From Zygnema circumcarinatum (taxonomy: Eukaryota; Streptophyta; Zygnematophyceae; Zygnematales; Zygnemataceae), in contig CM074806.1 of NCBI GenBank assembly GCA_037447605.1, positions 4,771,287-4,835,286 of the forward strand: a stretch of 64,000 nt of DNA, given 5' to 3'. A program made the position numbers and the translations under genes. The notes under the pieces are model-generated. The model saw only the letters and a program-made list of their open reading frames with translations. It ran no database searches and was not told the DNA's origin. Shown piece after piece: positions 1 through 12,172 of this stretch. The stretch's first letter is position 1; each line of letters opens with the position of its first letter.

Positions 1-206
1 GTCAACCATGAATTCAGAAGCAGTACACCCATAACATAAAAAAAATGCTCACGCAAGCAGGCATCTGCATAAACCAATTCACCCATATCTTGATTTTCTT
101 CAACTCTGCCCGACTTGTTGTCTCTGCCTTTGAACGTAGCCATAACTCCAGAATTAACACCTTTTTGCCTCTGTAAAAATGCAAAACAGCATGGAGTAGT
201 CCGCAC

Positions 207-3200
207 CAGGAGAGGCACTGCTCCACTCTTGAACTGTTGTACGGCTCGTGTACGGTCTCCCTGCCCCTTATCTCCATGCACAGCTCCGGCACTCCATCCC
301 CTGCTTTCACATCCCCTCCCTGCCTTCATCAGGAGCAGTACCGATTACTTCCTCTAGGATTTTTCTTGTATTGGAGGAAATGTAGAGAATTAAGACTTGC
401 GGAAACTGAATTTTGTAGTCTACGACTCGAACCTTGCTGAAAGCATGTTTTCAACGCGAACAGCCTCCTTCTTGTAAAGAACGAAAACCAGCACTCGGTT
501 TCTGCTTATATTTTCCATACCCGCCCACCCAACCAAGAAAGGAGGTTTTCAAGAGAGTTAGTAGGCTAACAAGCAAAACGAAAGCAACAAACCTCCTGGA
601 ATGAGAAAATGTTCGTATGAAGGGACAGAATAAAAAATAACATGGGTCAATCTGATCTATAAAGACGTATATGTCCCGTTCAAACAAACAATCCTTACTT
701 CCTCGATTTATGATACTGCCTGAGTAGTGCGTCAAGGCGGGCATCTCGAGCTCTATCCTCCACCACCTGCAAGAAAGCGAAAATGAAATTAGAAAAAGAA
801 GGAGAAAGGGAGGGGGGGCTGTCAATCACCTGGTTGTGAGTTTTGACAACCAAGTACCTAAAAGCATGAACTAGAAAGCAGACACAGATAGGTGCTAATA
901 TCTGCACAAGCTCACCTCCACGATTTGTGTTACGTCGTGATTTGCCGATAAATCTTTTGAGCCGATGGTGATCTGCAACGAAAGAAGGCCAAAAAAAAAA
1001 GGGAGTTTTGAATCATCCGGCGCACTTAAGGCTCAGACTAAACTGCAGACCAAATTCACGTAGAAGGTCCATTCACAAATCCCCTCGTCAGACACTTTCC
1101 CATGTGGGCTCTTCTATTGTTTGCATGCAGTCGCTTATTACGGTGAGCTTCTGTTAACTCAAGATTCTCCAAGAGTAAGAGACCAAAAAGACCTGCCTTG
1201 ATTGGATCCTTCACAAATTCGGAAGCCAATTGACCAACAGCAGGTGGCCACGTGGCGCTCAACATCACTGTCTGTCTCTCTGCATACATTGAAAAATCCT
1301 CAAGTGAGTGAAATTCGAACCCCTGCCACTTCGGCCATGCAAGACGAGATACTGACGATGTGATGATGGTAATCATGACAACAATGAAAAGGATGACGAA
1401 AACAACAATGACAATGAGGATGCTGATGTCAATATTTCATGATGATGGCGGGGCCACATTCAGTGATGATACTAGTCATGACGATGGATTCGGAGAAGAC
1501 AAGATAAGACTCACCCTTGGGAGTCCGCCCCAAAATAGCGCGAATCGCAGGTTCAAAACCCAAATCCAGCATGCGGTCGGCCTCATCCAAAACCTGACAG
1601 CCAGCAGTCCTCTCAACCCTGAACCCCCAAAACTTGTACCGTTGTAGACCCCACTATACACTTGCTTATGCTAATGCTGCTGATGCATTGCTCCTCTGTC
1701 AACTATCTGAACACAGGCTACATCCTCAGACATTCCACTATCAAACGGAGAACAGTACGGGAATCAATGTGTCCTAGCATCTCAGTCCTTTATGACAATA
1801 CAGAAAAGGAGGGTGACCTTACCACATACGACACATTGGAAAGGTCGAAGGCTCCCTCTTCCAGGAAGTCCAGGAGACGGCCGGGAGTAGCTACCATGAT
1901 GCCCTGCAGCAAAACACGAATGCACTTCCAAGAGTAAAGATGATGATAGAAAACGAAGGGTAAGGAGTGAAAAGGAACAAAATGAGAAAGACAAATGATA
2001 GAATACTGGGAAAACACCCTCGGATGCCCACACTATCTTCCACGGAAACATGCTCTGGCTGAAATAAGACTAGAGGTAGGAACACAAGCGCTGGAAAGCC
2101 GTATTCTCATTACGACGCATTTCCTGAAAGAGAACATGCTGAAACGCAGGTATGGCAGTGAAGTGTTTCCACCTACCGGCTGCTGACGCATGGCTGAACG
2201 CTGAGGCCCCTTGTTGACGCCTCCACAAATGCATACACAGCCAACTTTCGACGGCTTTCCAAGGCCCTCCAACACCTCTGCTATCTGATTACAAATCAAG
2301 CTTCAGAAATTCAGCAGGTCTTGAAAATTTGAGGGAGATGAAAGGTGAGAGGACTAGGGAACAAAACCTCCCCACTACATAGCTAGGCGCACCACTATAT
2401 GACCCAGTACATAACCTCATGATCTTTGAACAATCTCGAGGAAGTGTTCTGAATATATTGTGTGCATTTGGAACATAAAAAAACAGTTCTAAGTGCTCTG
2501 TAGCGAGCGTCAAAATGGAATTTTGCAATCTACATGGTCCACGTGGTTTGATCCACTTAGCTGGTAAGCTAGTGCTTGGAACTTGAAAAGAAACTAGTGG
2601 AACTTGATTTGAAAATTAAAGTCAGTGAAACATTTTCAACCCCTTGCCTTAAAAGGTCAGATATACAAACTTGGCCAGGAACTCCAAAATCATGAAGACA
2701 CGAGCACCGTGGCAAACCGCCCTAACGATCTCGTTCATTTAGTCAATATGTTCAATCTTATCAACGACCAAACCAAAACAATGAATAGCCTCTACTGACA
2801 CTAATGCAAGGGTTAAAGTTAGGGTTTCTAATAAAGTTCAAACCCTAACCAGATGATATACTAGAGCTTGAAGTAAAACCCCAAGCTTGTGGTTAACCAA
2901 AACAATAAAAAAGGACACGGGAGCGACAATGCAGTTCGCCATTGAGATTCAACAATAAACTTCCAACCTGTTGTACGAGCTCCCGCGTCGGAGCCAACAT
3001 AAGACAAGTAGGAGACCCAATTCCTCCATTTTTCCTTTTCCGTTTCTCGAGTATATGCAGCAATGCAGGAACTCCAAACGCCAACGTCTTCCCCGAGCCC
3101 GTCGCAGCAATGCCAATAAGATCTCTGCCAGCCTTCAGCACCGGCCAAGAATGTGCCTGTATAGGGGAAGGCTGCTGAAAGGAAGCCAGGGATTCCGTCA

Positions 3201-3735
3201 CACTCTCTGGAAGCACAAACTCCGAAAACGACTTGAGAGCTCGGAATTGAGGATCCTCGGATCCGCGACCTGATACCGCGATTGCGATATTGCTCCACCT
3301 GTCGAGAGAATCCTTCTTCTCGCTCTCACAATTCAGGGTTTTTTTGGAGGTGCCATTCAGTTCCGCATCATTTCTTGTTGTCTCCTTCTCCGTATTTTTC
3401 TTATTCTTTTTTCGTTTACTGTTCTCCGCCTCCTCCTTAAGGCCACTTAATCCTTCTTCCTCGTCCAAACAACCTTCCTCATCCTCCCCCTTCTCTTCCT
3501 CCTCCTTCCTACTCTTCTCCTTTTTCTTCTTCTTAGTTTTCTCCTTCTTTACATCCCCTACTCCCGCTTCCTCCACCTCTGCTTCCAAACCCTTCCCTCC
3601 CTCCGTTCCTTGCTGCTTCTTCTTCTGCTTCTTCTCTAAGCTCCCAAGCACCCCTTTCACCTTCACCGCGTCCACCTCCTCCTCCGCCTCCTTTCGCTTC
3701 CGCGTCGTCCTCTTCTCCTCCGCCGCCGCCGTCAT
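207..3735 (-). CDS. DEAD-box ATP-dependent RNA helicase, DBP3-like (5' part, runs off left edge)
   Basis: ATP-dependent RNA helicase of the DBP3 type, known in yeast and plants as a nucleolar ribosome-biogenesis factor. I read nine exons on the minus strand: 3735-2968, 2284-2177, 1903-1823, 1593-1515, 1279-1197, 972-916, 766-699, 501-433 and 300-207. Phases join cleanly. The first exon encodes a Lys/Glu-rich N-terminus, then FQQPSPIQAHSWP (Q motif), ATGSGKT (motif I) and APTRELVQQ (Ia). Later exons give ATPGRLLDFL (Ib), LDEADRMLDLGFEPA (II), VMLSATWP (III), then NRVLVFVLYKKEAVRVENML (IV) and AVHGDKGQGDRTRAVQQFK. The exon carrying motif V (ATDVAARGLD type) is not in the window, so the gene continues left. 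The intron after 1197 uses a GC donor. An upstream in-frame ATG at 3798 is possible, but 3735 fits the usual short start. Family certain; DBP3 subfamily likely. Confidence 0.9.
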
Positions 3736-4099
3736 GGCTGCCTCCGCAAGGAAGCTCCTCCGCAGAGTACACAATTGGCCCTTTGTTACAAAGTACAAAC
3801 CCTAATTTCCAACATCACATTCCCTGCCAATTCCTGCATATGCTTTCAGCAACATACGCGTATGTCACCAGTGTACATACTGTATCGGTATATCGTATTG
3901 AACCGCTAAAATCTAAAAGTGTATCGCGTGTTATATCTATTGCGATATATCGCTTGAATTCGAACCTTGCAGCTGCGGGCCATGGCTGCCATGGCTGCTT
4001 GCGAGCTGCAGCAGTGACAGTACGAAGGAGAAGCCTCACAGCCATAGCTGGCGATGCTGCCTCTTGGAGAGGCCTAGATCAGCAGCGGAAGCATCATCT
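3736..4099. promoter_or_regulatory. Bidirectional spacer between helicase and TERT
   Basis: About 360 bp separate the two start codons, so both promoters and 5' UTRs must lie here or overlap the genes. It holds a telo-box (3797-3805) and an AT-rich stretch at about 3880-3960 with repeated TATCG and ATATATCG words. No clear TATA box can be assigned to either gene. Confidence 0.5.
3797..3805. promoter_or_regulatory. Telo-box AAACCCTAA upstream of the helicase
   Basis: Exact AAACCCTAA, about 60 bp upstream of the helicase ATG. In plants this element is common in the 5' regions of genes for ribosomal proteins and the translation apparatus, which suits a ribosome-biogenesis helicase. Function here is inferred. 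Confidence 0.5.
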
Positions 4100-7000
4100 A
4101 TGGCCGCTTCTCCAGTAGTGCTACAACGGCTCTACCCGGAGCTCATGACTCTCGAGCAGTTCATCAGAACTCGGACTGCTGTGGCTGAGCCCTTCGCCCC
4201 GCCATGGCTGCTGGAGGGTGCAGATCCTCCTGCCGCTGTTTCTATACTGCAGGAAGTGTACGTGGCAGCTGTAAAGGAGCAGGAGCAGTCTGCTCTGCCT
4301 CTCGAAAAGGAGCGCAAGTGGACTATGGCGGAGGTGAGAGCAAGCAATGCAGGGTCGGATGAGTAGGTGCACTACATATGATACCAGAGGGATTGGTAGT
4401 TATTTAAGGAGGGTCATATTTTTTAGTTTTCATCGTAAGAACGGGTGGCCAGCTTAGGTGGATGCAACATTGCTTGCTTACACTTCCTTTGTATGTTATC
4501 TGCGGTAGATTGTGGAACGCACGATTCAGGTTCAGTTCAAGCAGGCGGGTGGTGGAAGACCTGCACACGTCCTCTGTGCCGGATTTCAAAGGGTGCGGCT
4601 TTACCCTCTTTAAGTGAAGCGCGAGATTACGAGCAAATGCATGATGAATTTTTTTTTTTCTATCACTCTAATCGGTAATTTCTTATATAAAAATCTGGTT
4701 GTTGTGATAAGGTGGCGAGATTTTTTTTTATTATCGTACAGATGCTGGTCAATGCTTGACCAATTTTGAGTCTTTTAAAGAACAACATGCTGAATCTTGA
4801 ACTTGGTGATTGGGTCGTTCACAGCACCTATGTGAATGTCGAAACAATTCCTCCTCTAGGGAACTTGCATGTGTGTCAAAGTTCTCTTTTTTCTCTCTAG
4901 CATCTGCTTTACGGGAGACTTTTGCCTGGGAGGAGAATTTGAACCACATATTTCCACTAGGCGCATCCCTTTGGTCCAAGTCGCTTGCGATACTCTAAAT
5001 TACTCTCTCTTTCTTTGTATGTCGGCAGCCTAGCCCGTATAAGCGGCAGGGCAGCATTTCTCCCGAGACCAGCCTCACAATGGGACTGCATTCCGTATTC
5101 CCCAGCGAAGTTGTGCAGATGTTGACATCACCCCCATGGCACACTCTCCATTCCCAGGTCGGTCAACAATTGCTTTGCATTCAAATTCGAGAGCCTCGGA
5201 TCTTCCATCAAACTGGAACGAACCTTTTCCCCCTTCTCATATTCTTTTTGTTTATCACGTTTGTACTCTTCCCGTCTTTCTCCTTCAGCTAGGCGACCAG
5301 TTCATGCTTTACCTTCTGTCTGGAACAGTCATGTTCCTCTCCCTCCCAGGCGCGTGCTTCCTGCAACTCACAGGGCCTCCCATCTCAAGTACGGCTCTTA
5401 CCTACGCAAGGAACATGGCACAGAACCAACCCCGACTCGTTTGGAAGCATGGAAAACGCGACAAACTGAACCTGCGCAAATGTATGGATGTAGTGTTGAG
5501 TCGAAAACAAAAGTGGAAGAGGCACAGGACGGAAGATTGGGGCAAGGTGACTGCGACCTTGAACGGACTTGGCCTGAAGAAAATTTCTTCTGAAAAATAT
5601 GGGAATTCGTTAGTGGTGGGAAAGAGAGGTGTTGAGGAAGAAAATTTGAGAGAAACAAATTTGATGAAACGACAAAAAATGACAGACATCCAGCAAGAAA
5701 GAGGCGAAGCAACAGGAGACGAAGGAGGAACTGTTGTTGAACGAACAATGATAGATGCCTTCCAGAAAGGAGGACTGCGGGGGTTGAAAGAAGGGGAAAA
5801 GGATGGAGACGACATTAGTAATTATGATGATGCTTATTATTTTGAATTAACTGCGGTAGATGGGCAGCCGAAAACACAGCCAAGCTCTCCTGAATATGGA
5901 AATGTGATGAAGTTGCTATGGCTGCATGAAGCTACCTTGAATGCTGATCTCGTTGAGGAAGCAGACCCTGGTTTGGAAGAAGACGTGGCTTTCAATAGTA
6001 GAAACCATTGTGGCAGCCCTTCTGCAGGTATGGAAGGTGCAGATAATTTCTGCACTCAGATGGTAGAGGCTATCGAGGGAAGCAGGTGCTGCGATGTGAG
6101 TGAAAAGGGGGGGGACGAAGACAAAACGGAATCGAAAAGGGAGAGGAGGGGGCGCAGAAGGGGGAAGTGGAGAAAGAAGGCCAGAAAGAAGGTTATAGGA
6201 CGAGAATCAAAGGTGGATGAATGTTTTCAACAGGAGGAGATGTGGAAAGAAAGGAGCCCAAACGGAAAGGTCCTGGATGCTTCAAAGAGCTTGGAGGGTG
6301 GGGAGAAGGTGACGAGTAAAGACAGTGCAGGAAGGGAGGCAATTCACGCTGAACGAACAGGGAGGGATTTCATGTGCAGGCTCTCCACAGTGGAAGAAGA
6401 GGTGAATGGCAACATATTGCACGGAAAAAAGAAGGCAAGGCCAAGTAAAAAGCAAAGGGAGAGGGTCCAAAAGAGAAGGAAGATCGAATTGGGACATAGA
6501 GATCAAGGCAACGACGCTTTCAGGGGCGACAGCATGGAGAGGCGCGAACAGTTGAAATCGGGTGAACCGGTGCAAATGCGAGTAGGGGAAGAAGAGCCAA
6601 AACCAGAGGAAGAGAGAAGAGAGCAGAAGTCTAAAGGGAAGAATACTGAAATGCTATCTGCAGGAGCGAGAGGGAGAATTGGTAAGTTGTTATTAGAAAA
6701 GAAAGGTTCACCTTCGCAGCAGGTAGGGTCGACAGCCAACGGCAGAAAGGGTGCTCCTCTAAAGACACCAAGCATTCCTGGAAAAGAAATGCATAATAGG
6801 TCCGGAGCTGGGCTAAAGAGAGTGGGAAAGCGTGAACAACAGCGAGACCAAACAGAGAAACCACAAGGAGGTAGGCAGGCTGAGAAGGTAAAGTTCTCAT
6901 TGACAAAAAGTTCCGATTTGTTTCAGCGAATTATCCCGAGGGCAGGAATATTTTACAGCACTTACTTTCGGAAGCGTGCGGGGCTTCCTAAAAGCCGTAT

Positions 7001-10000
7001 CCTTCCGCCATCATCATTATCTTCATGCGTTCTAATGCGATATCGTGTGAGAATATATTCGGGATTTGAGTATTGGGTTTGAAATGCCTTCTTCTGCTCC
7101 TTTACTCTTTTATTTTATCTTTATCAGACATCTTGCAAAGCTGTTTGTCCGGCACGGAAGGAGCCCGTCAGCTGTATGAGGCTATCTTCTGTTCGAGCTA
7201 TCAGAAGGTGCCAGCTGGCAAGGACAGGCTATGGAGTGCAGGTGCAAACAAGTGGAATTTGAAACCTTCGTCTTCCAGGTACAAGTTGTGATCCGCAATT
7301 CCTCTTGTTTGGAGTGGTTGGGTGGGAAACATGTGTGAATTTGAGGAGATGGAAGTTGCACGCTCAATTTATTATCACCTATCCTAAGGACCTCCAACTT
7401 TCTATTGGTTCTTAAGGTCCAATAAGCTCCTGCAGATTACGGATTGGACGCGGTTGTGCTCATATTCTTCCCCTTCTTCAAAGTATGGCAACCAGAGCGA
7501 GGAAATGTGACATGTCACGACTCCTGTCCCGCTATTGCCCCCTGCCTGTATGCTGCTGCTACGTCACTACCCCATCTCCTACTGAAAGTTTTTCGTTCAC
7601 TGCAAATATGGAAGCTGTACAGAATAGATCAAGTCAGGACATGGTGGGAACAGGTGTAGAACTATGTGGAAGGCCCTCCTATGCGGAGGTGCCACGTGGC
7701 ACAAAAAAGCATTGTAGACCTGCTCCACAGGCAGAAATGGAGGATGATGGCAATGTGGTGGGAGCCATGGATGAAGGGATGCGTCATGACATGTGGCAGA
7801 CAGACTGGCTGCCACTTGACATGCTGGAGGCAGATGGGTATGCCACACAGGCTGAGGATAACGACTCATCAAGTGAGGAAGATGGGGGCTGTATGAGTGA
7901 AGTCCCATGTGCGGGTAAAGAGGAGAGAAGTGAAGAACAGAGTGATGCAAAGAGTGAAGGAGGAGATAAAGAAATGGACAAACGAGAGAGTAACGACAAG
8001 AGAAAGGGCGAGCCACGTCAAAAGGACGTAACACCAAACCCTTTCCGAAGAATTTCCTCCTCTTGTGTGAACCATTTGTCACTAGAAGAGCTTCTGAAAG
8101 CGTCCACACCCCAGAGGCAGGTGGTGGAATTTCTGTGGGCAGCTCTACAGAAAATGATCCCAGATGAACTGCTCGGCCTGCGCTCTAACCAAAACAGATT
8201 GAGGCAGACCATTCATCGATTTGTCGCTCTAAGGAGATGGGAAAGTTTCACTCTTCAGCAGGCAACAGCAAAGCTCAAAGTGTCAGGCTTTCCTTGGTTA
8301 TCAGGGCCTGCAAATGGAACACAGAACGTGGGCACAGAACCACCCAATTTTATAGGGAACCTAATCGAGAAGAATTCTAGAATGCCCAATAGACAACGGT
8401 CATATGCGTCCATGAAAAGGCGGCATCCTATAGTTGGGGCTCAAGATGAAGACTTTCACCGAGAGGATTCCAATGGAGGCAACAAGGAGCATGAATGCGC
8501 GAAGAAGTCAGTTCAGGAAAATGATGTAAAAGGGAAGAAACGAAGTAGAGGAACGGGATGGGCTAAGTCGTCATCATGTCAGCAGCAGTCGATTAAGAAA
8601 CAAAGAATGATGTGGGAATGGGTGTGGTGGATGTTTTCTTTCCTCGTGGTTCCTCTTCTTCGGGACCACTTCTTTATTACGGAAAGCGAGCACCAGCGTC
8701 AGCTGGTCATTTACTACCGCAAACCTGTATGGGCAAGGATCAGGTGCGAACCTGATCCTGCATTGGAATGCAGATGCTCTCCTCTTTCAAACAAATTTTT
8801 TCAGAGTTTTTTGGGTTTTGTATTCCGTGCCTCTGCTGGTCTGTTTATGGTTTCTATGGATTTTATACTTGTTTGTTGTTTGGTCCATGGTTGATTACAG
8901 TAGGTATTGAGCCTTCTTAACCTTCAATTTAATTACGAATCGCAGCATTGCGGCTTGAAAGACTTGCATGTTTTTGTGAAGAGAAAGCGTAGTTAATAAC
9001 CCCAAGTCCCTGAATTTCCAGAGCTCTTTCCATATCGTCGTTGGCTTCAACTACCTTCCAACAGCTCACAAGAAAGGAAGCCTATGAAGCTCTGAAGGGC
9101 AAGTCTTTGGGATACGCTTCACTTCGTTTGTTGCCCAAGGCTGAAACAGTCCGTCCCATTGCAAACATGAAGGGGGCTATGAAAGCCACCTTCCATGGAC
9201 CATCCACTTCTTTAAAAGTACTAAACAAGAAGAAGAAACTGGCAGCTCGTTTTCGAACTTTGTTTCAGCATTTGATCAACTCTGAAGAAGGCGGTACCTC
9301 TGTTGCAGTCGGCGGAAGAGGAGAGCAGAGGGGGGGAGAGGGGGAAAAGGAAAACAGTGGTAGCGGTGACTGCTTGCCAGTTGAAGACGGAAGAGGAACA
9401 CTTAAGTCCAAAAAGCTTAGAAATTCAACAAATTTTGTAAATCTTGAGCAGTCGAATCGAACGAGAGCAGAGAGCAGCAAGCAAGGAGCTGTTCTCCGGT
9501 TTAAGTCGGTGAATTCTTTCCTCATAGACGCTAAGCAGTGTTTCAAATACGAGGCATCCATGCATAGTGAAGATCTGGGATCATCCGTGTTCGGCTACAA
9601 CGACATTTACACGAAATTACGGCAATTTGTCCTAGAACTTCGTTATCGGTTTGGACAGATTCCTCCGCTATTTATGGCAGTATGTGATGTTGCTAAGGCA
9701 TTTGACACTGTGCGTCAGAAAAAGCTTTGCAGCATCGTGGAGGTAAGGATGTCGCCTCCGCTTTCCCAGCTCGCTCCCTCCCTCCCTCACGTACAGTGCG
9801 TTATTCCCCCATCGGTTCTTTGCCTGCATCTCTCTAATCCTCCCGTCACTTTCTCCCCCCCGTCTCCCGTCTCCTTCTCCTTTCTCCACCCTCCCCCTCC
9901 CGCCCCTCACTGCGCCTTCCTCTCATCCATCCTCTCCCATCCCACTCGCTTCTCTCTCTCTCCCCCCTTCCCTACCCCTCTCCCCGTTCCCTCTCATGTC

Positions 10001-12172
10001 GCTCTCACACTCCTTTCTCACACCGCAGGAGTTTTTCCGGGAACAAGAGTATTGCGTCCGGAGATACGCAACTGTTTTCCCTTTAAAGCAGCGGAGCCAA
10101 GTACGATTTGAGAGAGCTGTGATCCCAACAGGCAGAACCTTTCAGCAAATATTGCTTCAATTGGCACCTTCAAAGCGACATAGTGCTCTGGAGGATCAGG
10201 TAAGACCTTATTTCCCATTCAACGCAGGTTGAAAGTTCTCAGACGTTTTTGAGGTTTCAGGTTTCTTTCGTTTGTCAGTTTTATGGGAGTTTTTCGGAGT
10301 GTTTTTGTTTGAAAGAACAATTCGCCCTCCATGAATGGCAGGTATTATCTACTCGCTTGAAGTGTGGAGAGCTAAAGGCACTTGTGCAACGCCATATCAG
10401 TAGAAATATAGTGCGCATTGGGAATCACTTTTATCGGCAGACGAAGGGAATCCCGCAGGGCTCTGTTCTCTCTAGCCTTTTATGCTCGTTGTTCTACGGA
10501 CACATGGACAAATGTATCCTCCTTCCGCGGTTCATTCCTCATAGTTCTCCTTCAAGTGCTCCTTACAGTCAGCCTCTGCCTTCTGCCACTAATCAGAAGT
10601 CTCCAGGAGCTTCATCGCTGGTCTGTGAGGAAAGTTTGCATGCGATTTCTTTCTCAAGGAAAGAGAAGCTTCAGCAAGTTGAAAAAGAGAATCGGAGCTT
10701 GGCATCAATGGATACTGTACTTGGAGAAGGGCCTACATTTGGGCTAAAAGGTGACAGTATTGATCCCCTCTTGGAGCTCGCAGAGGCTGTGGAAGACATA
10801 GCCAGAGCGAAGTTACCTGTCTTTGGGAAGTGGCTTCAGTGTATGTCTGAACCGAAAGCAGGCCTGAACGGTAAAGATATGAACCCTAAAGTGCAGATTA
10901 GTCCCGATAATAATAATAATCTCAAATCAAAAGCAGCGTTGCTGTTACGACTGATCGACGACTCGCTCTACATCTCCACCTGCAAGGAGGATGTGATGCA
11001 GTTTGTGGAAACCATGCATGAGGGATTTGAGGATTATGGCTGCAAAGCCAACCAGAAGAAGACAGGTGTCAGTTTTCCGCTTGAACTGGATGGTCAGGGG
11101 ATTGCAAGGAAGGAGTTTGTTGCGGGAGACAGCACACGTTTTATGAAGTGGGCAGGTCTGCTTATCGATGTGAGAGAACTGCAAGTGCAGGCTGATTATA
11201 CAAGGTAGAGACGACCTCTATTCTCTCCTTCATTCTCGTCTCTGGCTTAGAATCTCCCCTCACAGTTTGCTCCTTTCAGTGAGGGCAGCGGTCCGTCAGT
11301 CATTTTTTGTGGTTGCTCTCCTCCTCCTGACAATTCCTCTGATTCGCAGTGTCTTTGGGGTTCGCGAGGTCTTGACAATGTCTATGGATTTTTCAAAGGC
11401 GTGTGTAATTGACTTTCTCTATAATCACACAACTTCGATTGTGATTTCATGCCTCAATGGACCCTCAACTAACCTCTTTCGTAATGCCATTCTGAGCAGA
11501 TATTGCGGCAGCAATATTGCTGCAGCCATTACCGTTGCCTCAAGCAGCCGCCAGGGCGTGAATCTTGTCAAGAAGATGCTCGATTTCGTACGCCCTAAAT
11601 GCCATGCCCTCTTCTATGACACCTCCATCAACGTGGAGACCACAATACTGCTGAACGTCTACCAAACATTCCTGCTCTGTGCGATGAAGTTGCACGCATA
11701 TACCAAAGATATACCTGTTGGACCTCGCCAGAACCCTCTCTTCTTCTTTCGAGCTATCCGCCGCACTGTCAGGCAAAGCCTTTCAGAAAGACCCTTACGT
11801 TCCAGTAGCTTGGCAATGTGGACATTGCCGTACCGATCTCCGTTGCTTCTGCAATGATGCCATGCTTCTATTGAATGCCTTTGTTCTGCATGCAGATGCA
11901 TGCACAAACTTATCAGCAGCCGCCTTCGAGCTGCGGAGAATCTGATCAAGGAGACTGCGGGAGACCCTCCTCATCCTCCCTTTGTGGAGTGGCTCGGCTA
12001 CAACGCATTCATCTCCGTCCTCCAACGGAAGCAGTCCAACTACACCGTTGTGCTTTCCTTGCTCAGAAAAGCCCTTACAGCCCGCGCGTATCGGGGGTTT
12101 GCAGATTACCCTCCCCTGGCTGCTGCTCTGGACCCAAGCAGATCCTCCGTGTTCAAAGACATTCAGTATTAG
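4100..12172 (+). CDS. TERT: Telomerase reverse transcriptase, unusually long
   Basis: Catalytic subunit of telomerase. Twelve exons: 4100-4333, 4509-4592, 4781-4870, 5029-5157, 5289-6996, 7128-7278, 7484-8743, 9022-9742, 10029-10199, 10342-11204, 11500-11772 and 11896-12172. They sum to 5,961 nt (1,986 aa). TEN part: VVLQRLYPELMTLEQFI, then GDQFMLYLL. CP/T region: IFYSTYFRKRAGLPKSHIL, FVALRRWESFTLQQA and KVSGFPWL. Motif 1: LVIYYRKPVWARI. Motif 2: SLRLLPKAETVRPIANM. Motif A: CDVAKAFD. Motif B': KGIPQGSVLSSLL. Motif C: LLRLIDDSLYIS. Motif D: ANQKKTG. Motif E: FMKWAGLLI. C-terminal extension: DFVRPKCHALFYD and WLGYNAFISVLQRKQSNYT. All three catalytic Asp are present. Arabidopsis TERT is about 1,120 aa; the excess is mainly a basic Lys/Glu linker at 5400-6890, an acidic block at 7600-8030, an insert at 8310-8600 and one between B' and C. 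Exon 3 is the least certain. The intron 11773-11895 starts with GC. Alternative in-frame ATG at 4064. Confidence 0.93.
9755..10020 (+). repeat. Pyrimidine-rich tract in a TERT intron
   Basis: The intron between the motif A exon and the next one (9743-10028) is almost entirely C/T with blocks of CCCTC and TCTCTC, running up to the CAG acceptor at 10026-10028. It is low complexity and non-coding. Confidence 0.75.
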
